Assembly (NCBI GenBank): GCA_005883215.1
Contig: VAYS01000009.1
Span: forward strand, 62,001-126,000
Origin: Actinomycetota bacterium
Lineage (GTDB): Bacteria; Actinomycetota; Thermoleophilia; Solirubrobacterales; Solirubrobacteraceae
Direction of reading: 5' to 3'
Length of the DNA stretch: 64,000 nt
Shown here: positions 59,005 to 64,000 of the stretch, piece after piece
Numbering within the stretch: the stretch's first letter is position 1
Layout: every line of letters begins with the position of its first letter
Notes under the pieces: generated by a model
Databases searched by the model: none
Seen by the model: only the letters and a program-made list of their open reading frames with translations
Told to the model about the DNA's origin: nothing
Position numbers and translations under genes: made by a program

Positions 59005-59268
59005 ATGGCCTACGTGATCGCCGAGCCCTGCATAGGGACCAAGGACAACTCCTGCGTCGAGGTCTGTCCTGTGGACTGCATCCACCCGACGCCGGACGAG
59101 CCCGGCTACGACGACGCCGAGATGCTCTACATCGACCCCGAGGAGTGCATCGACTGCGACGCCTGTGTGGAGGCCTGCCCGGTCGACGCTTGCTTTGCCG
59201 AGGATCAGCTGCCCGACGAGTGGCAGAAGTACTCGCAGATCAACACCGACTACTACAAGAACCAGTAG
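59005..59268 (+). CDS. fdxA: 7Fe-type ferredoxin
   Basis: An 87-residue two-cluster ferredoxin. The first motif CIGTKDNSCVEVCPVDCIHP has the CxxxxxxxCxxxCP arrangement of a 3Fe-4S (or 4Fe-4S) cluster; ECIDCDACVEACPVDAC provides the 4Fe-4S site. It is a small soluble electron carrier, possibly feeding cytochrome P450 or desaturases. ATG 59005 begins AYVIAEPCIG as in actinobacterial FdxA. The stop TAG is followed by four more TAG triplets and then a hairpin. Confidence 0.93.
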   Translation: MAYVIAEPCIGTKDNSCVEVCPVDCIHPTPDEPGYDDAEMLYIDPEECIDCDACVEACPVDACFAEDQLPDEWQKYSQINTDYYKNQ

Positions 59269-59300
59269 TAGTAGTAGTAGGCGCTACTGGGGAGTAGCGC
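59266..59300. terminator. (TAG)5 run and perfect hairpin terminator
   Basis: Five consecutive TAG triplets (59266-59280) begin with the ferredoxin stop. They are followed by GCGCTACT-GGGG-AGTAGCGC (59281-59300), a perfect 8-bp stem that also borders the stop codon of the convergent secreted protein. Confidence 0.7.
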
Positions 59301-61402
59301 TAGCGCGCCCGTCTTGGGGTGCGTCGCCGCGGCGCACCGGCTGTCTCGAGAACGACGTGCTCGGTCCGGGTCGCGTTTGCCGCCGTCAGGAGCAGCGTCG
59401 CGGCCAGGCTGGCGCCTGGGGTGGCGAGCATCCGACGACCCTTGTTGCTCAAACGCAAGATCACGCGTCCGCTCCGGTGGGCGGCGATGTCAAACCCGCC
59501 GTGGGCGAGCGAGACGAGTCGGGCGGCGGCGGCGTGCGCGCGGCTGCGGCGCGCCTTCCTCCCGGCGGGGATCGCGAGCGTCAGAGCGCCGCGGCAGCGT
59601 GTCGCCGCGGCGCAGCGAAGCGGTATGACCACCCTTCCCTTGCGGTGGACCATCAGGCGGTGCGAGGCGCCAGCCAGCACCGGCAGCGACGACAGCACGG
59701 GCTTTACGGCGGCAAACGGCCAGGCGAAGCTGGCGGGTGAGCTGGCCGGCGACGGTGGGCTTGGGCGGGGCACGCCGTCGGGCCAGAGCAGGAAGTCGAT
59801 GTCGCGGGTCTCTGCCCCTGCGGTGATGGAGAACGGGGAGGCCTGGTCTTCGCTGAACGCGCCGCCCGACCACACCGTCTGATACCCGGGCGCTCTGAAC
59901 TCGGCGATGTAGGTGCCGGGTACCAGGGCCCAGGACCAGTAGTGCCACTGGTTGGGGTTTAGGTAGATGTAGATCGTCAGTAGCTGCTTGGGGCTTCCGC
60001 TGCCGACCTGAAAGAACGTCGCCGACGCCTGGGCCTGTTTGCCGGGACCCATCGCCGCCTTGCCGATCACGTATCCCGCTGGGGGAAGAGCAGCGTTGAT
60101 GCCGCTGGTGGTCGCGCCGTCGGCGACGTGGATCGTCTGGGCGTCCGAGTAGGCCACCACGCCCGGGTAGAGCTCCATCGCGGTCCCGTTACGGCCCCAG
60201 AACTCGACGTACCAGTCCCCCGGGGGAAGACCGTGGACCGAGTAGGTCCCGTCGGGGTTGGTGCGCGCGTAGCCGACCGGCTCGAGGTCATCGCCGGGCT
60301 GATCGACGATGTCGACCTCCGCGCCGGCGATCGGGCTTCCGCTGCTCGTGGTCACCTTGCCGGTCACCGTGCCGCCGTTTTGCAGCATCGCGTCGACGTG
60401 CATGACGGCCGAGCCGGAGCCCAGGACGATCGGCGTGGCGCGCGCCGGATCGGCCGTCTGGTTGTAGTACTGGGTCGGGTACTCCACCGTCCCACCGGGC
60501 AAGGTCCAGAACTTGACCACGTAGCTGCCGGGCGAAACCGCGGTGAACGAGTAGCGCCCGTCCGCGGTGCTGGTCGTGTTCGTGACGTAGCTGCCCGGTC
60601 CGCCCCCCGCGGCCTCGGTGTAGAGGGTCACCGTCACCTGGCCAACGCCCGACCCCGAGACGTCCCGCACCGTCCCGGAGATCGAGTTCGCCCGCTGCAT
60701 CACCGGGTTGATCTGGAAGTCCTGAGTCGTAGAGGTGATGGAGACCGGATCCGCGGCGCCGTCCGTGCTCTTGCCGTCGTAGTACTGGGGCGCGTAGCTC
60801 GTATCCGGGCTCGTGAACTCCACCTTGTAGGTGCCGACCGGCAAATAGCCCGCGACGTAGCCCCCATCCGAGCGCGTGGTCCCGGAAGACACTTCGACGT
60901 CGGGGGCCGGGTAGAAGCTGCTGCACGGCGGCTCACGCACGCTTACGTGAACGCCGGCCATCGGTGTTCCCGTCTGGTCCTTTACGAACCCAGAGACCTG
61001 TGCTCCATACGGAAAGCTTGCGTTGATCCCACTGGTGGTGGAGCCGTCGCTGACGGTCACCGGCGTGGCGCTCGAGACCGAGGAGACGTTGTTGTAGAAC
61101 CGGGTGCCCCCGCCCACGCCGCTGGGCGAGAAGCACACGGTGTAAGAGCCCGCCGACAGGCCGCCGAACGCGTAGGACCCGTCGCTGGCCGCAGACGTGG
61201 TGTGGATCTGCGTCGCGCCGCTGGACCCGTCGGAGACCACCGTCACCCCAGCACCCGAAGCCGGATAGCCGCCGCTGTATGTGACCGTCCCCGCGATGCC
61301 GCCCGCCGCCATGCTCTGGGCCGGCGCGGCAAACAAAACAGCGACGGCGACCGCAAGCAGAGCAGGCAGCAGCCGTCGTCCGGTGACCTCCCGTAGGTGC
61401 AT
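59300..61402 (-). CDS. Large secreted protein with repeated CarboxypepD_reg-like domains
   Basis: A 700-residue secreted protein. The signal peptide is LPALLAVAVAVLFAAPAQSM. About five carboxypeptidase-regulatory/SpaA-like beta-sandwich domains follow (GIAGTVTYSGGYPASGAGVT; VSGFVKDQTGTPMAGVHVSV; SISGTVRDVSGSGVGQVTVT; VTGKVTTSSGSPIAGAEVDI), each with a conserved YxV...PG turn. The C-terminal part (580-700) is a separate Arg-rich beta region (HRKGRVVIPLRCAAATRCRG). There is no LPXTG. It is probably a surface or secreted adhesion-type protein. ATG 61402 has an AGGGA site and is preferred over GTG 61411. Confidence 0.72.
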   Translation of the reverse strand: MHLREVTGRRLLPALLAVAVAVLFAAPAQSMAAGGIAGTVTYSGGYPASGAGVTVVSDGSSGATQIHTTSAASDGSYAFGGLSAGSYTVCFSPSGVGGGTRFYNNVSSVSSATPVTVSDGSTTSGINASFPYGAQVSGFVKDQTGTPMAGVHVSVREPPCSSFYPAPDVEVSSGTTRSDGGYVAGYLPVGTYKVEFTSPDTSYAPQYYDGKSTDGAADPVSITSTTQDFQINPVMQRANSISGTVRDVSGSGVGQVTVTLYTEAAGGGPGSYVTNTTSTADGRYSFTAVSPGSYVVKFWTLPGGTVEYPTQYYNQTADPARATPIVLGSGSAVMHVDAMLQNGGTVTGKVTTSSGSPIAGAEVDIVDQPGDDLEPVGYARTNPDGTYSVHGLPPGDWYVEFWGRNGTAMELYPGVVAYSDAQTIHVADGATTSGINAALPPAGYVIGKAAMGPGKQAQASATFFQVGSGSPKQLLTIYIYLNPNQWHYWSWALVPGTYIAEFRAPGYQTVWSGGAFSEDQASPFSITAGAETRDIDFLLWPDGVPRPSPPSPASSPASFAWPFAAVKPVLSSLPVLAGASHRLMVHRKGRVVIPLRCAAATRCRGALTLAIPAGRKARRSRAHAAAARLVSLAHGGFDIAAHRSGRVILRLSNKGRRMLATPGASLAATLLLTAANATRTEHVVLETAGAPRRRTPRRAR

Positions 61403-61524
61403 TCCCTGCACAGCGCTTACCCCCTAACCCGACGACGACGGTACCAGTCGCCCGCACTCCCGTCCAGGCCAAACCGGGCCCTAGCCCGGCACCTCGCACG
61501 GACGGCTCGCCGACTGCCCGACCG

Positions 61525-62058
61525 CTAGCCGTGCGGGCGCGCACTCCAATCGATGATCCCGTCGCGGCTGAGCTGGCAGGAGTCGCCGTTGTCCTTGGTG
61601 AAGCTGCCCGAGATTGCTCCCGAAGCCCGCGTACCGGGCCCGGTGGGCTTGTTTGAGCTGAAGCCGCCGGTCACCTTAAATGCGGCACGGCGACTGACCC
61701 CGGGGACCGCCAAGTTCACGTAGAACGGCTTGAACAGGCCGAAGGAACCCTCGACGGGCACCGGGTTGCCTCGCCGCAGGACCAGGTCCCCGCCCGGAAC
61801 CGGCTGGTCGGTCGAGCCCGACGTGCACGCGTAGTGGACGTGCAGGATGAAGCTCCCCACGCGCCGACCGCGGCGCGTGACCCGTAACGAGACGGGGTGA
61901 TGATCCGCGGTTTGACCGCGCCAGCCGCCGACCTTGGGGAGGTGACCGTATGTGCTGGCCTTCGCGCTGGTGGCGACCACGGGGAGTAAACCGAGCGCCA
62001 CGAGCGCGCCCCAGACCCGCCGGCGCATGGGGGAGCTACTCGGGCGGGTTCTGATCAT
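61525..62058 (-). CDS. Secreted protein of unknown function (177 aa)
   Basis: A signal peptide (RRRVWGALVALGLLPVVATS) leads into a beta-rich mature domain of about 140 residues (KVGGWRGQTADHHPVSLRVT; ASGAISGSFTKDNGDSCQLS) with two cysteines. The segment TGPGTRASGAISGSF resembles secreted proteins of related bacteria with no known role. It is on the same strand as the large secreted protein, 122 bases upstream of it. ATG 62058 was chosen; ATG 62028 would shorten the n-region. Confidence 0.6.
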   Translation of the reverse strand: MIRTRPSSSPMRRRVWGALVALGLLPVVATSAKASTYGHLPKVGGWRGQTADHHPVSLRVTRRGRRVGSFILHVHYACTSGSTDQPVPGGDLVLRRGNPVPVEGSFGLFKPFYVNLAVPGVSRRAAFKVTGGFSSNKPTGPGTRASGAISGSFTKDNGDSCQLSRDGIIDWSARPHG

Positions 62059-62074
62059 CCGGGCCAGCCTCCTG

Positions 62075-63235
62075 TCACCGGCTCGGGGATCGGCCGTGGT
62101 GGCGGGCGGCTGCCGGGGGATCCGCAGGCCCACCGATCTCCGGTGAAGGCGCGTGCGGGCGCGGTTCGTCCTCGCGCCCGACCTCCGGCCCGACCCGCCC
62201 GGCAAGCGCGGCCTGAAGCGCCGCGCGGGCATCTCGGTGCAGGCCGCGCACGATCTCTCCCGCGGGCGCCGCCCGGGCCAGGCCGTGCGCCTGGCCGGCC
62301 CATAGATTGAAGCCGTCCGCGTCGCCGCGCTTACGCGCCTCGGCGCGCACGGGGGAGGTGAGGTGGTGGATGTGCGGATACGCGCTGGGGGCCGACGTCC
62401 CGTGCTCCGCCATGAACCGGTTTCGCAGCCCCCGGGCCCGCCGGCCGCTGAACGCCCGCGTCAGCGCCGTCTCGTCCTCGCCCGCCAGCGCTTCGCGCTG
62501 GGCGGGATCGGTCCCCGCCTCGGGCGAGAGCATCAGCGCGGTGCCCACCTGGGCCGCCGCCGCGCCCGCGGCCAGCACGGCGGCCACCGCCGGCCCGTCC
62601 GTCAGTCCCCCCGCGGCGATCAGGGGCAGTTCGGTGACCGCCCGGGTCACCCGCAGCAGGGCCAGGACGCCGAATCCCTCGGGGTCGGCCCGATCGTCGA
62701 ACGTCGACTGGTGCCCGCCGGCCTCGATCCCCTGGACCACCAGCGCGTCCGCCCCGGCCTGGGCGCCGACACGGGCCTCGCCCGGTGAGGTGACCGTTAC
62801 CCACACCTCGCTTCCCGCGCCGCGCAGCTTCTCGAGCACGCCGGCCTCCGGGCAGCCGAAGGTGAACGACACCACGGCCACGCCGGCAAAGCGCAAGACC
62901 GCAAGCTTTGCCCCCCATCCGTCGTCGTCGTCGTGGGCCGGGCCGAGCGGCGTTCCATAGCGGGACGCCTCGGGCTCGAGCTCGCGCGCGTAGGCGGCCA
63001 GCGCGTCGCCGTCGGCGGCCCCGGGGCCGGGGACGAACAGGTTGACCCCGACCGGCGCCGAGGTGCAGGCGCGCACCTCCTCGATGTCGGACGCCATCTG
63101 CTCGGCGGTGCGGTAGCCGGCGGCGACGAACCCCAGGCCGCCGGCCTCGCTCACCGCGGCGGCGAGCGCCGGCGTCGAGGGCCCCCCGGCCATCGGCGCA
63201 CCGACGATCGGGCGGCGCAGGCGGTCGAGCAGCAA
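62075..63235 (-). CDS. Nitronate monooxygenase (2-nitropropane dioxygenase-like)
   Basis: A 386-residue FMN-dependent TIM-barrel enzyme. The family's opening block RRPIVGAPMAGGPSTPALAA is complete, followed by VSEAGGLGFVAAGY, VQGIEAGGHQSTFDD (catalytic His region) and FMN-phosphate site PLIAAGGLTDGPAVAAVLAA. It oxidises nitronates such as propionate-3-nitronate. The start is probably TTG 63235. The C-terminal 60 residues are Arg/Pro/His-rich and not part of the fold. It lies 18 bases downstream of the Mrp gene, same strand, probably one transcript. Confidence 0.87.
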   Translation of the reverse strand: MLLDRLRRPIVGAPMAGGPSTPALAAAVSEAGGLGFVAAGYRTAEQMASDIEEVRACTSAPVGVNLFVPGPGAADGDALAAYARELEPEASRYGTPLGPAHDDDDGWGAKLAVLRFAGVAVVSFTFGCPEAGVLEKLRGAGSEVWVTVTSPGEARVGAQAGADALVVQGIEAGGHQSTFDDRADPEGFGVLALLRVTRAVTELPLIAAGGLTDGPAVAAVLAAGAAAAQVGTALMLSPEAGTDPAQREALAGEDETALTRAFSGRRARGLRNRFMAEHGTSAPSAYPHIHHLTSPVRAEARKRGDADGFNLWAGQAHGLARAAPAGEIVRGLHRDARAALQAALAGRVGPEVGREDEPRPHAPSPEIGGPADPPAAARHHGRSPSR

Positions 63236-63253
63236 CGGCGGACGCCCGCCGCG

Positions 63254-64000
63254 CTAGGCCATGGGCAGGCTCATGCCCGCGGGCTGGGGGGCCGCCGGAG
63301 GCTCAGCGGGAGTGGGCTCCTGGATCAGCGGAAGCTCCACCGGCGAAAGCGCGATCAACCCGCGTGCGGTATGGCGCACCGCCTGCGCCGCCGGGTCCGA
63401 GGGCTCGACGAGCACCAGCGGCACGCCGTTGTCGGACTGCTCGCGCAGTGGCAGGGTGAGCGGCACCTTACCCAGCAGCGGCACGTCGAGTTCGTCGGCC
63501 AGCGCCTGGCCGCCACCCTCGCCGAAGATGGCAAAGCGCTCCCCCGACGGGGTCACGAAGCCGGCCATGTTCTCCACCACGCCGGCGATCTCCAGCGAGA
63601 CCTTGTGCGCCATCTCCGCCGCCCGGCGGGCCACCCGCTGGGCGGCGGGCTGGGGCGTGGTGACGATCAGGAACTTGGCCTGGGGCAATAGCTGGGCGAG
63701 GGTCATCGAGACGTCGCCGGTCCCCGGGGGCAGATCGATGAGCAGGTAGTCCAGCTCCCCCCAGGCGACGTCCTGGAGGAACTGGGTAAGCGCCTTGTGC
63801 AGCATCGGCCCCCGCCACACCACGGCGGCGTCTTCTTGCACGAAGAACCCGATCGACATCACGGCGATGCCGTGGGCCTCCAGCGGGACGATCTTGCGCT
63901 CGGCGTTGACCGGCGGGCGCTGGGCACCGAGCCCGTACATGCGGGGGATCGAGTACCCCCACACGTCGGCGTCCAGGATCCCCACGCGCTTTCCTTCGGC
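63254..64000 (-). CDS. mrp: Mrp/ApbC-family iron-sulfur cluster carrier ATPase (partial)
   Basis: The last 248 residues of an Mrp P-loop ATPase; the gene runs off the right edge of the window, so its Walker A is missing from view. Visible are RVGILDADVWGYSIPRM, VMSIGFFVQED, VWRGPMLHKALTQFLQDVAW, YLLIDLPPGTGDVSMTLAQL and the C-terminal GVVENMAG. The family's CxxC is not found: VVENMAGFVTP has Gly-Phe where Mrp proteins often have Ser-x-Phe-x-CxxC. It loads Fe-S clusters onto target proteins. The 35-residue Pro-rich tail is non-conserved. Confidence 0.9.
   Translation of the reverse strand, partial: AEGKRVGILDADVWGYSIPRMYGLGAQRPPVNAERKIVPLEAHGIAVMSIGFFVQEDAAVVWRGPMLHKALTQFLQDVAWGELDYLLIDLPPGTGDVSMTLAQLLPQAKFLIVTTPQPAAQRVARRAAEMAHKVSLEIAGVVENMAGFVTPSGERFAIFGEGGGQALADELDVPLLGKVPLTLPLREQSDNGVPLVLVEPSDPAAQAVRHTARGLIALSPVELPLIQEPTPAEPPAAPQPAGMSLPMA

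Overview
The window is 64 kb of very GC-rich, densely coding bacterial chromosome. Several traits point to an actinobacterium: many GTG starts with GTGA/ATGA stop-start overlaps, a fused PafB-PafC regulator, HrcA-type CIRCE operators on groESL, LLM/PPOX-type (often F420-linked) flavin enzymes, a DrrA-DrrB-like ABC exporter and ferredoxins of the actinobacterial type. The secreted proteins with a shared cysteine-bracketed tail and the overall gene mix suggest class Thermoleophilia (Solirubrobacterales and relatives). That placement is inference. I see no rRNA, intact tRNA, insertion sequence or CRISPR array.

Layout. Positions 1-431 hold the right edge of a probable integrated element, ending in the 3' half of a tRNA-Phe gene. 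From 472 to 11.6 kb: a lipoprotein, Lon protease and an HxlR regulator; a secreted protein and a fused ABC exporter; a flavin-oxidoreductase operon with its own HxlR regulator; lipid acyltransferase and SRPBCC genes; a UBP zinc-finger gene followed by the debris of a thioredoxin-reductase gene. From 11.6 to 16.9 kb lie three secreted proteins: a FecR/M23-like protein and two sialidase-fold paralogues. From 17.0 to 21.6 kb is a two-gene operon encoding a TIR-transmembrane-14xWD40 protein and a TPR-SLOG-like-class III cyclase protein. This is the best candidate in the window for an undescribed sensing or defence system.

From 21.7 to 33.5 kb: VOC protein, polysaccharide deacetylase, second class III cyclase, fatty acid desaturase with divergent PucR-type regulator, cupredoxin-like protein, L,D-transpeptidase, PHA-synthase-like and other alpha/beta hydrolases, SDR, YhaM-type nuclease, and a response regulator paired with a tiny HisKA-only protein. 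From 33.7 to 49.3 kb: PafBC, a PPOX-family enzyme, dTDP-rhamnose genes (truncated rmlA, then rmlD and rmlB), a collagen-tailed lipoprotein, uracil-DNA glycosylase, Nudix, Lhr helicase, ICMT-like methyltransferase, GlcD-type oxidase, Nei glycosylase and GDPD. From 49.3 to 64 kb: an ECF sigma factor with a DUF4349 partner, Crp/Fnr regulator, Nudix, ASCH, groES-groEL under two CIRCE boxes, citrate synthase and amidase (head-to-head and both 5'-trimmed), NDUFA9-like SDR, ferredoxin, large CarboxypepD_reg-like secreted protein, nitronate monooxygenase and the C-terminal part of an Mrp/ApbC ATPase.

Themes. DNA repair and stress genes are common (Lon, PafBC, UdgB-like, Nei, Lhr, GroESL). Two cyclases and one Crp/Fnr-type receptor suggest cAMP signalling. 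Three loci have lost gene 5' or internal parts cleanly: the thioredoxin reductase remnant, rmlA, and the citrate synthase/amidase junction. Either the genome has suffered compact deletions or the assembly is chimeric at those points.
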